From contig JADJUE010000001.1 of assembly GCA_016710785.1 (NCBI GenBank), positions 310,001-374,000 of the forward strand: a stretch of DNA of 64,000 nt, written 5' to 3'. The DNA comes from Candidatus Epilinea brevis. Lineage in GTDB: Bacteria > Chloroflexota > Anaerolineae > Epilineales > Epilineaceae. This document shows, piece after piece, positions 9,837 through 18,284 of this stretch (its first letter is position 1; every line of letters begins with the position of its first letter). The notes below the pieces were generated by a model that made no database searches, was not told where the DNA came from, and saw only the letters and a list, made by a program, of their open reading frames with translations. The translations under genes and the position numbers were made by a program.

Positions 9837-10756
9837 GTGCCCCCCAACGCCCGCGCCACCCGCCCCGCCACCGCCCCGTTGTTCACCAGGAGCGCCCGGT
9901 TGGCCGCGAGCGTGCGGCCGCCGGAGAGCGCTGCCAGGCGTGAGAGCACCCAGGGCGTCAGCGCCTGGCCCGAGGCGCCGGCCGCCGTCGCCTCCGCCGT
10001 GGCCGCCGCCACCCAGGCCTCCACCTCGGCCGCGCCGATGGCCTGCCCCGCCGGCACAGGCACCGCCAGCAGCATGCCCCCCGGCAGACCCAGGGTCCGG
10101 GCCATGCGCCAGGCGGCCGCCGCCTGGGCCGGGCCATCCACCCGCGCCGAGATCGGCAGCTCTGTGACCGCCACGTAGAAGGCCGGGAAGCTGTCCGTGC
10201 CGTAACCCAGCACCGGCACACCGTAGGTCTCTAGAACCTCCAGGGTGGCCGGCAGGTCCAAGAGGCTCTTGGCGCCGCTGGCCACCACCAGCACGGGCGA
10301 CTGGGCCAGGGCCGGCAGGTCCGTGGAGACGTCCTGCGGCGCCCCGCGATGCACGCCGCCGATGCCTCCCGTGGCCAGCACCGCGATGCCCGCCTGCGCC
10401 GCCGCCCAGATCGTGGCGCTGACCGTCGTCCCGCCGTCGGCACCTGCCAGAGCCGCCAAGGCCAGGTCCCGCCGGCCCAGCTTGCGCGGTGCGCCCGCCT
10501 CCGCCAGGGCCGCCAGTTCCGCCTCGTCCAGGCCCACCGTCAGCTGCCCGCCCAGCATGCCGATCACCGCCGGCAGGGCCCCCTCGGCCGCCACCGCCGC
10601 GGCCATCGCCCGCAGGGTCTCCAGGCCCAAGGGGTGGGGCAGGCCATGTGTCAGGACCGCCGTCTCCAGGGCCACCACCGGCCCGCCCGCCGCCAGGGCC
10701 TCGGCTACCGGGGCGGCCACCGTGAAGGCCGCGGGGACTTGGAAAGCGTTGCTCAT
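9833..10756 (-). CDS. psuG: Pseudouridine-5'-phosphate glycosidase PsuG (copy 1)
   Basis: 307 residues, about full length for the PsuG/IndA family. It reversibly splits pseudouridine 5'-phosphate to uracil and ribose 5-phosphate, in the cytoplasm. Family hallmarks are VALETAVLTHGLPHPLGLET, the Lys-containing KLGRRDLA, TVSATIWAAAQAGIAVLATGGIGGVHRG, SGAKSLLDLPATLEVLETYGVPV and LTPWVLSRLAALSGGRTLAANRALLVNNA-like. The usual kinase partner PsuK is not next to it. The last few residues (VARALGGT) run into the relic antitoxin sequence, so the native C-terminus may be slightly altered. The upstream region is cut short here by the inverted IS terminus. Confidence 0.88.
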   Translation of the reverse strand: MSNAFQVPAAFTVAAPVAEALAAGGPVVALETAVLTHGLPHPLGLETLRAMAAAVAAEGALPAVIGMLGGQLTVGLDEAELAALAEAGAPRKLGRRDLALAALAGADGGTTVSATIWAAAQAGIAVLATGGIGGVHRGAPQDVSTDLPALAQSPVLVVASGAKSLLDLPATLEVLETYGVPVLGYGTDSFPAFYVAVTELPISARVDGPAQAAAAWRMARTLGLPGGMLLAVPVPAGQAIGAAEVEAWVAAATAEATAAGASGQALTPWVLSRLAALSGGRTLAANRALLVNNGAVAGRVARALGGT

Positions 10757-10835
10757 GAGGGACCTCAGGCCGCGGCCGGTCGAGGGGCCAGGCCGCCGCG
10801 GGCCAGCCAGGCGAAGAGGAGGAGGGAGAGGAGGA

Positions 10836-10857
10836 TGGGATTGAAACTCCTATCCCC
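10836..10857. repeat. Inverted copy of the IS91-like terminus closing block copy 1
   Basis: TGGGATTGAAACTCCTATCC is the reverse complement of the terminus found at the start of all eight IS remnants (GGGATAGGARTTTCAATCCC). It is joined directly to the psuG upstream region at a point where the second copy of the block continues for about 390 bp more. Confidence 0.7.
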
Positions 10858-10883
10858 CGAGCGTGACGATACGACCGCTCCGC

Positions 10884-11108
10884 TCAGGCCACTGCCCGGG
10901 CATGAGCGATCTCGTGGCGATCGATGGGGCGCACTTCGTCCGCCATCAGGGTCGTCACCGCATAGGTCTCGCCGTCCAGGGTCAGGAACTCGACCTCGAA
11001 CCCGCGGCCGCCCTCGTGTACCAGCACGATGGTGCCAAGGTCGCCGGCCTCAAGGCCCAAGTCTCTCTGGTCCTTCGCAAGCACCACGCGATCCAACTCT
11101 CTGATCAT
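10884..11108 (-). CDS. DUF4926 domain protein
   Basis: 74 residues. MIRELDRVVLAKDQRDLGLEAGDLGTIVLVH...YEVEF-like FEVEFLTLDGETYAVTTLMADEVRP fits the small DUF4926 beta-barrel family. Such genes are usually found next to DUF6883 or other small orphan genes, but no such partner is visible here. The start at 11108 is chosen for its GGAGG box six bases upstream. Function unknown. Confidence 0.75.
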   Translation of the reverse strand: MIRELDRVVLAKDQRDLGLEAGDLGTIVLVHEGGRGFEVEFLTLDGETYAVTTLMADEVRPIDRHEIAHARAVA

Positions 11109-11299
11109 GCTACCTCCGCTTGCCAGGAAACGCGGTGACGAGCCTCGGTACGCCGTCGCCGTTGTCTCCGGCTTCCTCCAGTTCTGCAAGGCCGCCCACA
11201 CCCGCGGCTTCGTGGACCTCTCCTGGAGCGACGACGCCGACGACTACGTGCTGCGCGCAGCGGAGCCGCAGGGGCGGTAGTGGGCGGGCCGCGGTCGCC

Positions 11300-12634
11300 T
11301 CAATCGAGTCGCCCGATGACCCGCATCGCTTCAGGTCGGCTGATGTCCATGATGGTAAGCGTGGAGACCTTGCCCCAGGCATCGCAGCCGATGAGGTAGA
11401 GGCGTCCGGGTACGGTGGCCATGGTCGTCGTCAGCCAGGGTTCATCGCTTTCGGTCGGGATGCTTCCCAGGATTGGGAATTGCGCCGGGATCCCGCGCGT
11501 GTCGGACGTTTCGATGGCTCCATCGAACGCCAAGACACGGTCCTGGTGGCATTGCCGCGTGCGGACGAAGTAGGCGCCCTCCGAGGCGGCGAGTCCGCCG
11601 ATCGTGCAGTAGTCCGCCAGCAGACTCGCGGTCGTGCTCGACGCCAGCAGGCTCGGGCTACCGATCTCCACCGCTGCCGCCTTCAACCTTCCTCCCGTGA
11701 CCAGAGCCGAGCCGCCGCGCATGGCCATGTACCACGGCCGTTGATCGAGTTCCATGGGGACGGGTGGCCCGACTCGGGGTTGCGAGCGGTCGGCCAGGTC
11801 CAACGCGGAGGTGAGCGGGCCATGATCATAGACTTCGGTCACACCCGCGACGACGCCCCTCGTCCCCTGCAGGCGCACGGCCAGCGGCACCATCGCCACC
11901 GGAACAAACCCGTGCCTGACCATCGCCTCGGGCCGCCGGGCGTCCACCACGACGAGCCCGGCATCCGCGGGCTCGCTGATGGCATACCTCTCGAAGCCGG
12001 CGACATAGATCCAGCCGTCGGCGACCGCCATGGAGAAGCTCATCTCGTGGATGGCCAGGGTGCCCAACCATCGTGGCTTGTCGGGCGATGTCACATCCAC
12101 CGTCACGAGGTACGTCCCATCGCCCGTGGACTTCTCGCCGATCATCCGGTCGCTGCCCATGACGTAGACAATGTTGCCGCTCACCTCGGCGTGCCATGCC
12201 ACGACCGAGTCGGGCCAAGTCCAGCGGACGCTCCCCCGCGGCTTGGGCCGGCCCGGGTCCTGCGCATCCACCACGACGAGCTGCACTCCGCCCGCCAGGT
12301 AGACGAAGTCACCTGCTGCGGCGACCGTCGTGACCCCCTCGGTCAGCTGCTCGACGAGCGGCGTCGGCCAGGGCGTGGCGGACGGCGAAATCGGCGGGCG
12401 CGCGGTGGGAAGGAAAAGCGCCGGCATCGAGAGACGACGAGACGCCTGAATGGCTGGGGAGGCCTCAGGGACCTCGGTGCGGCTGCCTGCCTGAGTTGGA
12501 TCGGCGGTCGGTTCCTGCTCGGCGCTGCGGGAAAGTGTCTTCGGACTCGTCGACGGTCGTTGCCCAACGGTGACCAGTGCGCCAATTGCTCCGGCCGTGG
12601 CGAGGGCGAGTGTGCTGCGCCAGACTCGAATCAC
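11300..12634 (-). CDS. Exported LVIVD-repeat beta-propeller protein
   Basis: 444 residues with a GTG start (GGGAGA box just upstream, inside the vapC end). Residues 1-25 look like an uncleaved or cleaved export signal (TLALATAGAIGALVTVG). A Thr/Pro/Ser-rich linker follows to about residue 95, then LVIVD-type blades: VQLVVVDAQDPGRPKPRGSV, TYLVTVDVTSPDKPRWLGTL, AGLVVVDARRPEAMVRHGFV, STLTIMDISRPEAMRVIGRL. Such propellers are surface or periplasm-like modules of unknown ligand. The gene begins one base after the vapC stop, so it is probably co-transcribed with the RHH-VapC pair. Confidence 0.85.
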   Translation of the reverse strand: MIRVWRSTLALATAGAIGALVTVGQRPSTSPKTLSRSAEQEPTADPTQAGSRTEVPEASPAIQASRRLSMPALFLPTARPPISPSATPWPTPLVEQLTEGVTTVAAAGDFVYLAGGVQLVVVDAQDPGRPKPRGSVRWTWPDSVVAWHAEVSGNIVYVMGSDRMIGEKSTGDGTYLVTVDVTSPDKPRWLGTLAIHEMSFSMAVADGWIYVAGFERYAISEPADAGLVVVDARRPEAMVRHGFVPVAMVPLAVRLQGTRGVVAGVTEVYDHGPLTSALDLADRSQPRVGPPVPMELDQRPWYMAMRGGSALVTGGRLKAAAVEIGSPSLLASSTTASLLADYCTIGGLAASEGAYFVRTRQCHQDRVLAFDGAIETSDTRGIPAQFPILGSIPTESDEPWLTTTMATVPGRLYLIGCDAWGKVSTLTIMDISRPEAMRVIGRLD

Positions 12635-12635
12635 T

Positions 12636-13028
12636 TTAGTCTCCCAGCCGCTCGACGGTGATGTCGTTCATCGGGAAGTCACTCGGGTTGTTTGTCAAGA
12701 GCGTTGCTTGGTAATGGCGCGCGGTGGCGGCGATCAGGGTGTCGGCCGTGGGTAGCTTTCTGCTGAACTCGCGCTGGAAGCGGTAACGATAATCCCCGGC
12801 GATCATCGCGATCTCACGCGAGGTTTCCCAGCAAGGCAGCTGGCGGATGAATCGATCCATCGTTGGATCTTCCCCCAACATAGCTCCAGCGTAGTACTCC
12901 GCCACGGAGATCGGGGAAGTGCTCAAATCGTTCCCGGCGCGAAGGAGCGCCAACACGCGGGTCATGACGGCTTCCCGTTGTTTGGCGAAGTCGATCAGCA
13001 CCGTGGTGTCTAGAAGATACAGGCTCAT
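12636..13028 (-). CDS. vapC: VapC-like PIN-domain toxin RNase
   Basis: 130 residues. PIN residues: D7 (LYLLDTTVLIDF), E44 (ISVAEYYAG), D96 (LPTADTLIAATA) and N114/D117 (LLTNNPSDF), a complete acidic cluster for metal-dependent RNase activity. The start ATG overlaps the stop of the upstream antitoxin (ATGA). It is unrelated in sequence to the Phd-VapC toxin at 8412. The next gene, an exported propeller, starts one base after its stop. Confidence 0.9.
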   Translation of the reverse strand: MSLYLLDTTVLIDFAKQREAVMTRVLALLRAGNDLSTSPISVAEYYAGAMLGEDPTMDRFIRQLPCWETSREIAMIAGDYRYRFQREFSRKLPTADTLIAATARHYQATLLTNNPSDFPMNDITVERLGD

Positions 13029-13330
13029 GGCGCCTGGGTCTGGGTCTCCCGCAATGCGTCGAGGGCCTCCTGGCGGGCCAGGTCTTCCTGGCGTAGGTCA
13101 TGCACCCACCGGGCGGCTGACTCGCTCGTCGCCCATTCCACGGGGATGTCGCCGGTTCTGCGGCTGCCAGCCACCAGCTCCGCGGCTTCCAGAAGCTCCA
13201 AACGAGCGATCTCGCGCTGGGCGAGGTCAACGATGAACTTGCTGCGCTGACGGTGACCGATGCGCGTGTCGATCTTCCTCAGGAGATCGGTCGGCATGAT
13301 CACATGCGTTCTGGTTTCAGCTACTTCCAT
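13025..13330 (-). CDS. Ribbon-helix-helix antitoxin (VapB-like)
   Basis: 101 residues. The N-terminus THVIMPTDLLRKIDTRIGHRQRSKFIVDLAQREI is a ribbon-helix-helix DNA-binding fold. The rest is a charged region (RQEDLARQEALDALRETQ) expected to bind the PIN toxin. The start at 13330 has a GGAGG box seven bases upstream; an upstream in-frame ATG at 13372 has none. The stop overlaps the vapC start (ATGA). Expected to neutralise VapC and repress the operon. Confidence 0.85.
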   Translation of the reverse strand: MEVAETRTHVIMPTDLLRKIDTRIGHRQRSKFIVDLAQREIARLELLEAAELVAGSRRTGDIPVEWATSESAARWVHDLRQEDLARQEALDALRETQTQAP

Positions 13331-13420
13331 GACAATTCCTCCACGTGCGTACAATTTCACGTAGTATATCACACGGCAATGGGCTCAACTATTGCCACCC
13401 GCTTGACGCCCCGTCTGAGT

Positions 13421-13543
13421 TCAACCTCTGCTCGCCCCCACGTCTCGCTCCAAGCCGCCCGGGGCGCGCATGACCAGCACCGGCCGATCCAGGGTGGCCA
13501 GGATCTCGTGCGCCAGGTCGCTGAGGAGGATGCGCCGCCAGCC
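13421..13543 (-). pseudogene. Universal stress protein (UspA), C-terminal fragment
   Basis: The piece GSGWRRILLSDLAHEILATL then DRPVLVMRAPGG matches the conserved UspA C-terminus (G.SG..R.LLGSVA..VL....CPVLVV). The rest of the gene is absent: the neighbouring bases belong to an unrelated fragment on the other strand. Confidence 0.55.
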
Positions 13544-13564
13544 GGAGCCGCGATGAGGTCCGCG

Positions 13565-13743
13565 GCCTGCCGCAGCGTCCCGCCCTGGCCAGCGGCCTGG
13601 TGCTGGGCCTGGCCATCCTGCTGGGGGGCCTGACCGCCCGCTCCCTGCCGCCGGGCCGGGGCTGGCCGCAGGCACTGCTGCCGCTGGGGACAGGGATGCT
13701 CCTGCTGCTGGCGATCGGCCTGGGCCGCCCCGGTCGCGGATGA
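13565..13743 (+). pseudogene. Membrane protein C-terminal fragment
   Basis: An in-frame stretch ending at TGA 13741-13743 encodes two hydrophobic segments, LASGLVLGLAILLGGL and LLPLGTGMLLLLAIGLG. It has no start and abuts the UspA fragment. No family can be named. Confidence 0.35.
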
Positions 13744-13951
13744 TCCGAGCCGGCCTTCAAGCCGCTGCGCTGGTCCTCCCGGCGGGGCCTGCAGCGGGCC
13801 TTCATCCTCCCGTATCGCCTCGGCTCCCTACTCATGACCACCCTCCGCAACCTGACCGCCGGCCGCCTGGGCTACGCTGCGACCTACGCGCGGGGCTGTG
13901 CGACGGGGTGTGGGGGAAGGACGGGTCGCAGGACAGCCCGAAGCAGTGCGC

Positions 13952-14224
13952 TTAGGAGGGGTCTGGATCGGTAGAGACGGGCTCGGTAGACGCAGCAGCC
14001 CCGGACGCGGCGGCGGGGGGCGGGCCACCGGCCGCCTGCTCCATCTTCTGCAAGCGCCTCCCAAGGTGACCCAGGGCATCCATGCACTCAGCAAAGCCCT
14101 GGATCATGGCTTCGTGGTTGGTTTGCACCTGGTGGCGGATGGCTTTCACCTGATTGACGATCCAGAACGGCAGAAACAGGATGAGCGCGTAGAGCACGAA
14201 AACCGAAATCTCGAAGATCGGCAC
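13952..14224 (-). CDS. Small single-TM protein with cytoplasmic tail
   Basis: About 90 residues from a GTG at 14224 with an AAAGGTGA box. One TM segment (ISVFVLYALILFLPFWIVNQV) is followed by KAIRHQVQTNHEAMIQGFAECMDALGHLGRRLQKME, likely a short coiled coil, and an Ala/Pro-rich tail. No family recognised. A longer start at 14263 is possible. The region 14264-14340 upstream holds nothing recognisable. Confidence 0.5.
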   Translation of the reverse strand: MPIFEISVFVLYALILFLPFWIVNQVKAIRHQVQTNHEAMIQGFAECMDALGHLGRRLQKMEQAAGGPPPAAASGAAASTEPVSTDPDPS

Positions 14225-14340
14225 GCGAAGTTCACCTTTCGATTCACCTCTGCACCATGGCAAGAAGCCAGGGATCGTCGGCCTCTCCGTGGGGCGAGAC
14301 GGCCCTGTAGGGGCCTCGCATCATACGATACTACGTGGGC

Positions 14341-14822
14341 GGGAATAGGAATTTCAATCCCAGCCGCCGGAGTCTACACCCTCGCCCTGACCCGCGCAAT
14401 CACCCCCCAGCAGCCCCGCCCCCCGCCCCAATCCGAGCGCTAAGCTGTGCCCCTGCGGCCCCCTCAGCCGCCTTGGTCGCTGTCCCGAGCCGCACCACGG
14501 CGCCTCGGTCAGCCCCAGACGCCTCGCGGACCGTCTCTGCCGTGCCCACCACGCAAGCGCCAACGCCGACGGCCTGTCGAGCGGCGGTCTGGCGGCGGTC
14601 TGCCTCCTTCCTCTTGCTGTATACGGCGGTCTCAGTCACGCCGCCGCTGCGGCGGCGTCGTCCGCCGGCGGCCCTGTGGCCCACGGTCCGGCGCGAGCGT
14701 CGCGACCCTTGGTCCGCAGGTGCTTCAGGATCTTGTAGATCACCTTCGGCTCCTGGATCAGCGCGATCATCCGCATCGTGCCTGCGCACTTTGGGCATAC
14801 GAGCGGGTCGACCTCGTAGATA
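14341..14822 (-). mobile_element. IS91-like remnant B (last ~55 codons of transposase plus terminus)
   Basis: Shared terminus at 14341 (GGGAATAGGAATTTCAATCC). Only the end of the transposase remains, IYEVDPLVCPKCAGTMRMIALIQ..KILKHLRTKGRDARAG. Homology stops abruptly at 14822, beyond which lies the 3' flank of the propeller gene. Confidence 0.8.
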
Positions 14823-14880
14823 CTCGTGTCGAGGATGCCGATCGAGGGTGAAGCGGGGTCCGCAGCGGCGAACGGAGCGT

Positions 14881-15942
14881 TCACTTCGCTGCAAACACAT
14901 GCATCGCCCGGTCGAGGATCCCGTCGCCCTGGGCGATCAACGCGGCTCCGTCGGGCGCGAAGATAGGCTGGACAACATGTTCGAGGCGAGCCAACTGCTC
15001 ACCGCTGTCGACGTCATACACCTGCACTCGCCCTGGAAATTGGCCCTGATTGTTGTATCTGAGCCTGTAGCCCACAGCCAGGAGGGCGCCGTCCGGGCTC
15101 CACGACAGGCCGGCCAGGTCCATGTCCGGATAACCGGGAAGGGAGCGGGGCTTGTCGACGCCATCCCACAATTGGACGTCGACGCGCGGTTCTTTGAAGC
15201 CGCTCGGCAGGCCCATGGCCAGCAGGCTCCCGGTCGGCGACCACTTCATCTCGTAGCCATAGGTGTGGTTATGAGTCTGTAGGATGCCCTTGCGGTTGTT
15301 CTTCTGCCACACGACGGTAGTAAAGGGCTGCAAGAAGGATCCGGTCGGATCGCCATCAAAGTCCGTCGGCTCCTCGACGATGGCCGCCAATACCCCGTCG
15401 CTCCGATACATGAGCTGTTGTATCGTGCCTTCCACGCCGGTGGTCAGGGCTCGTCGCAATTGGCCCGTGAAAGCATCACGCTCCGCGACGCTGTCTCTGT
15501 CGCCGGCGCCGACCGCGACGAGCTTGCCATCCGGATGGGCCGCGAGCACTGTCTGGTCCCAGGCGACCCGATCCTCTGGGTTCAACAGGCTGCCGCTGGC
15601 GACGTCATAGATCTGATAGGTCCCCGACCAGCGCCGGGTGGCGTACAACACCTGACCGCCGGCGGCGAAGAGCGTGCTGACGACCGGCTCACCGCCGCGA
15701 TGCTCCCGCACCACCTCTCCACTCATGAGGCTCCGCACAAGAATCGTGCCGAGAATCGGGTGGTTGGACGAAACGATGAGCGCGCCGTCGGGGCTGATCG
15801 CTGGGCTCGATCCCCACCCAAGGCCAGGAATCCGGGAGAGCACGAAGCCGCTGGGAAAGGCGCGGACCACCAAGCCATCGGCGACCGACGTCACGAGACG
15901 AGCGCCATCGCCAGTGAATCCCAGCACGGACTCGCCTTCCAT
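14881..15942 (-). CDS. Beta-propeller (WD40/YncE-like) protein, C-terminal part after a frameshift
   Basis: 353 residues of WD-like blades: WGSSPAISPDGALIVSSN, AGGQVLYATRRWSGTYQIYD, VLAAHPDGKLVAVGAGD, LSWSPDGALLAVGYRLRYN and QPIFAPDGAALIAQGDG. It lacks its own signal peptide. The signal peptide and linker are encoded just upstream in another frame (15891-16394). Near 15930-15945 the sequence GAGCCGCCCCGATGGAAGG switches frame, which a single-base indel would repair. Together they would form an exported propeller of about 500 residues, like the others in this region. Confidence 0.75.
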   Translation of the reverse strand: MEGESVLGFTGDGARLVTSVADGLVVRAFPSGFVLSRIPGLGWGSSPAISPDGALIVSSNHPILGTILVRSLMSGEVVREHRGGEPVVSTLFAAGGQVLYATRRWSGTYQIYDVASGSLLNPEDRVAWDQTVLAAHPDGKLVAVGAGDRDSVAERDAFTGQLRRALTTGVEGTIQQLMYRSDGVLAAIVEEPTDFDGDPTGSFLQPFTTVVWQKNNRKGILQTHNHTYGYEMKWSPTGSLLAMGLPSGFKEPRVDVQLWDGVDKPRSLPGYPDMDLAGLSWSPDGALLAVGYRLRYNNQGQFPGRVQVYDVDSGEQLARLEHVVQPIFAPDGAALIAQGDGILDRAMHVFAAK

Positions 15943-16394
15943 CGGGGCGGCTCGAAGGGGGCGACCTCTTTGATGCGAGCGGCATTCCCCGGGTTGATGG
16001 CCCGAGAGGAGACGACCGGCGTCGCCAGGGGCGTGCCGACGACGATGGGCTGCCCGTGCGGCGTGGCGTCGATCGGGGGAAGGCGGGTTGAAGTCGGCGG
16101 GTGGCCAGTCCGCGTCGGCTCGGCCTGCCGAGTTGCGGTCGCCGACGGCCCAGGTGGCGTGGGTGTCAACGTCGCTGTTGCGTTCAAGGTGGCATCGGGA
16201 GCCGCGGTCAGGCTATCCCGTGACCAGTTGCCGACCATAGGGAGATGAATGGGTGGCCCCGCCGCAAAGAGGCTGGGCGCCGCAGGGGAGACCTGGCGGC
16301 GGAGAGCGGAGCCCGAAGGGTCCACGCCCATCATGACGGCCAACGCCAATCCGAGGGCCGTCATGACCCAACGGGCCTGGGGATGTAGTCTCAT
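15891..16394 (-). CDS. N-terminal export signal and Thr/Pro linker of the frameshifted propeller
   Basis: From MRLHPQARWVMTALGLALAV (ATG 16394, GGAGAG box) the frame gives a signal peptide, then a short IHLPMVGNW motif and a Thr/Pro-rich linker (TATLTPTPPGPSATATRQ...). It ends in RIKEVAPFEPP followed by out-of-frame residues. The linker type matches those of the other exported propellers in the window. It most likely belongs with 14881-15942 as one gene. Confidence 0.7.
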   Translation of the reverse strand: MRLHPQARWVMTALGLALAVMMGVDPSGSALRRQVSPAAPSLFAAGPPIHLPMVGNWSRDSLTAAPDATLNATATLTPTPPGPSATATRQAEPTRTGHPPTSTRLPPIDATPHGQPIVVGTPLATPVVSSRAINPGNAARIKEVAPFEPPRWKASPCWDSLAMALVS

Positions 16395-16510
16395 GGCCCT
16401 CTCCAAGAGTCAGGCACGCTCATCTCGGCACGCTCCGTTCGGCTCAGATGGACAGCTCCGGATGTTGAGGCAAGCCTACCACACGCCGGGCTTCCGGCTC
16501 GGTCCTTGGG

Positions 16511-16716
16511 TCAGCCCGCTCCGCGCAGCCACCCCACCGCCTCGTCCCGGTTTGCGAACAGCCCGAGCTGATCCCCCCGCCGCTCCTCGATCATGAGCTC
16601 GCCGAAGCGGCCGCCCGGCTCCGCCGCGCCCACGATGGCCAGGCGGATGCGATAGTTGCGCAGCTTCTGCAGGATGGCCCCCGCCACGCCCGTGCTCAGG
16701 TCGAAAAAGCCGTGCG
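16511..16716 (-). pseudogene. DUF4180 protein, C-terminal fragment
   Basis: HGFFDLSTGVAGAILQKLRN then YRIRLAIVGAAEPGGRFGEL...LFANRDEAVGWLRGAG* fits the conserved C-terminal half of DUF4180 (FFDLxTGxAGEILQKFxNYRxRLAIVG). Its 5' end is cut by the terminus of IS remnant C at 16720. Confidence 0.65.
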
Positions 16717-16719
16717 GCA

Positions 16720-18052
16720 GGGGATAGCAATTTCAATCCCAGCCCCCGGAGTCTACACCCTCATCCCTGACCCGCGCAACCACCCCCCAGCACGCCCCGC
16801 CCCCCGCTCGCCGCCCCATCCCGCGCGCTCAGCTGCGCCCCAGCGGCCCCCGCCGTCGCCTTGGGCGCTGTGCCGAGCCGCACCACGGCGCATCTGTCGG
16901 CCCCGGACGCCTCGCGGACGGTCTCTGCCGTGCCCACCACGCAAGCACCAACGCCGCCGGCCTGTCGAGCGGCGGTCGCGAGCGGCGGTCTGCGTCCTTC
17001 CTCATCGCTGTGTTCGGCGGTCACGCCGCCGCTGCGGCGGCTGCGTCCGCCGGCGGCCCCGTGGCCCATGGTCCGGCGCGGGCGTCGCGGCCCTTGGTCC
17101 GCAGGTGCTTCAGGATCTTGTCGACTACCTTCGGCTCCTGGATCAGCGCGATCATCCGCATCGTGCCTCCGCACTTCGGGCATACGAGCGGGTCGACCTC
17201 GTAGATCCGCCGGATCAGCACGGCCCAGCGACGCGCGTCGGCGCGGGAGACGTTCGCTGGCTCGACGGTGGCCGCCTCGGCGAGGGCTGGCTCGAGGCCG
17301 CGGCTCGTGGCAGCGTCGATCTCGGCCGCCGCAGGCTCAGCCTCCGGTGCCCGGGCTGCCTTGCGTCGCTCGCCGCGCGCGCGGTTGGCGTAGTAACCGT
17401 AGTAGCGCTGTAGCACCTGGCCCTTGTCGGGGATGTGGGCCACCAGCCGCGCGATGAAGTCCGTCACCTCGAAGGTGTGCCGGCCGGCCGTCGGGCCGTC
17501 GGCCTTGTCCGACGTGTAGGTGACCGTGCCGGTCTCCGCGTCGTATTCGAGCCGCTCCAACGACACCGGACAACGGGCACAGTAGCGCGCCAGGCGCTCG
17601 TGGGCCGCGGCGTCGTCCTGGTCCAGCCACACCCCGTCGTGGACGCTGAAGCCCGCATGCGGCCAGGCAAGCATGCTCTCCGCCACCTCCGGCTCGAGCA
17701 GCTCGCGCTCGACGAACAGACGCAGTACGTGCCGCCGGAATGCCTCCGTCAGCGCGTCCGTAGTGTGCGCCGGCAGGGGCACGAAGCTGCCGTCAGGCCG
17801 GAAGCCGCCGTCGGTGACCAGGGCGTGGATGTGCGGCTGCCAGTTCAGAAGCGAGCCGTGGGTCTCGATGCACAGGGCGATGCCTACTGACAGCGCCGGC
17901 TCGTTCAGGGTCGCGCGTACGAAGTCTGTCGCCGTGCGCGCCGCGATACGCGCCAGGTCGCCGAGCAGCTTGCGTCGCCACTGGAAGTACGGCCGCAAAC
18001 GCTTGGGCAGCACAAACACCATCTGCCGGTGCGCCACCGGGGCGGGCAGTCG
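16720..18052 (-). mobile_element. IS91-like remnant C (longest copy)
   Basis: Begins with the shared terminus (GGGGATAGCAATTTCAATCC) inside a DUF4180 gene and keeps nearly the whole transposase. Only the N-terminal zinc-binding part is missing. An in-frame TAG stands just before the first surviving transposase codons (LPAPVAHRQMVFVLPKRLRP), so the element is cut at about 18052. Confidence 0.85.
17021..18037 (-). CDS. IS91-family transposase (HUH/Y2), N-terminally truncated
   Basis: 338 residues. HRQMVFVLPKRLRPYFQWRRKLLGDLARIA opens the Y2_Tnp domain. WQPHIHALVTDGGF holds the HUH metal motif (H-I-H), LQRYYGYYANRARGERR the tyrosine motif, and DPLVCPKCGGTMRMIALIQEP a C-terminal CxxC zinc knuckle. 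These enzymes nick one strand and drive rolling-circle transposition from the end downstream of their stop codon. The N-terminal zinc-binding domain of full IS91 transposases is absent, so activity is doubtful. It is the best preserved copy in the window. Confidence 0.85.
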   Translation of the reverse strand: MAHRQMVFVLPKRLRPYFQWRRKLLGDLARIAARTATDFVRATLNEPALSVGIALCIETHGSLLNWQPHIHALVTDGGFRPDGSFVPLPAHTTDALTEAFRRHVLRLFVERELLEPEVAESMLAWPHAGFSVHDGVWLDQDDAAAHERLARYCARCPVSLERLEYDAETGTVTYTSDKADGPTAGRHTFEVTDFIARLVAHIPDKGQVLQRYYGYYANRARGERRKAARAPEAEPAAAEIDAATSRGLEPALAEAATVEPANVSRADARRWAVLIRRIYEVDPLVCPKCGGTMRMIALIQEPKVVDKILKHLRTKGRDARAGPWATGPPADAAAAAAA

Positions 18053-18220
18053 TTTCTACCTCATTACTTGCGCCGGGCTGTACTAGTCCTGAACGCCTCG
18101 CCTGGCTGGGCATGGGCGGCAGCGTGGTCACGAACGAAGCCTGACGCGGGCTCAAGACCGATGATCCCCTGTGTTGCTTCTTCGGTCAGGTTGTTGTCGC
18201 GGTCGATGGACTCCGTGGAG

Positions 18221-18257
18221 ACGGCGCGGGCGTCGCGGCCCTTGGTCCGTAGGTGCT
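18221..18257 (-). repeat. 37-bp isolated fragment of the IS91-like element
   Basis: CGGCGCGGGCGTCGCGGCCC and the following TTGGTCCGTAGGTGCT match the segment found downstream-internal in every IS remnant (transposase C-terminal codons KHLRTKGRDARAG). It lies between remnant C and the large propeller. The rest of 18053-18284 shows no gene. Confidence 0.6.
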
Positions 18258-18284
18258 ACTCGCACAGACCATCAGATTTGAGCC

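Noticed and set aside
10836..10857. GGGATTGAAAC-type sequences that look like a CRISPR repeat end
   Set aside because: The motif occurs singly at IS ends, never as regularly spaced repeats with unique spacers, and no cas gene is present. It is the terminus of the IS91-like element.
11143..11280. Plus-strand frame YAVAVVSGFLQFCKAAHTRG... ending at 11280
   Set aside because: Codon use looks gene-like and it may be a C-terminal gene fragment, but no family is recognisable and there is no start context, so it is not listed as a feature.
13744..13951. Possible coding remnant RRGLQRAFILPYRLGSLLMT on the plus strand
   Set aside because: It looks like part of a real protein, but it is short, has no start, and the family could not be named.
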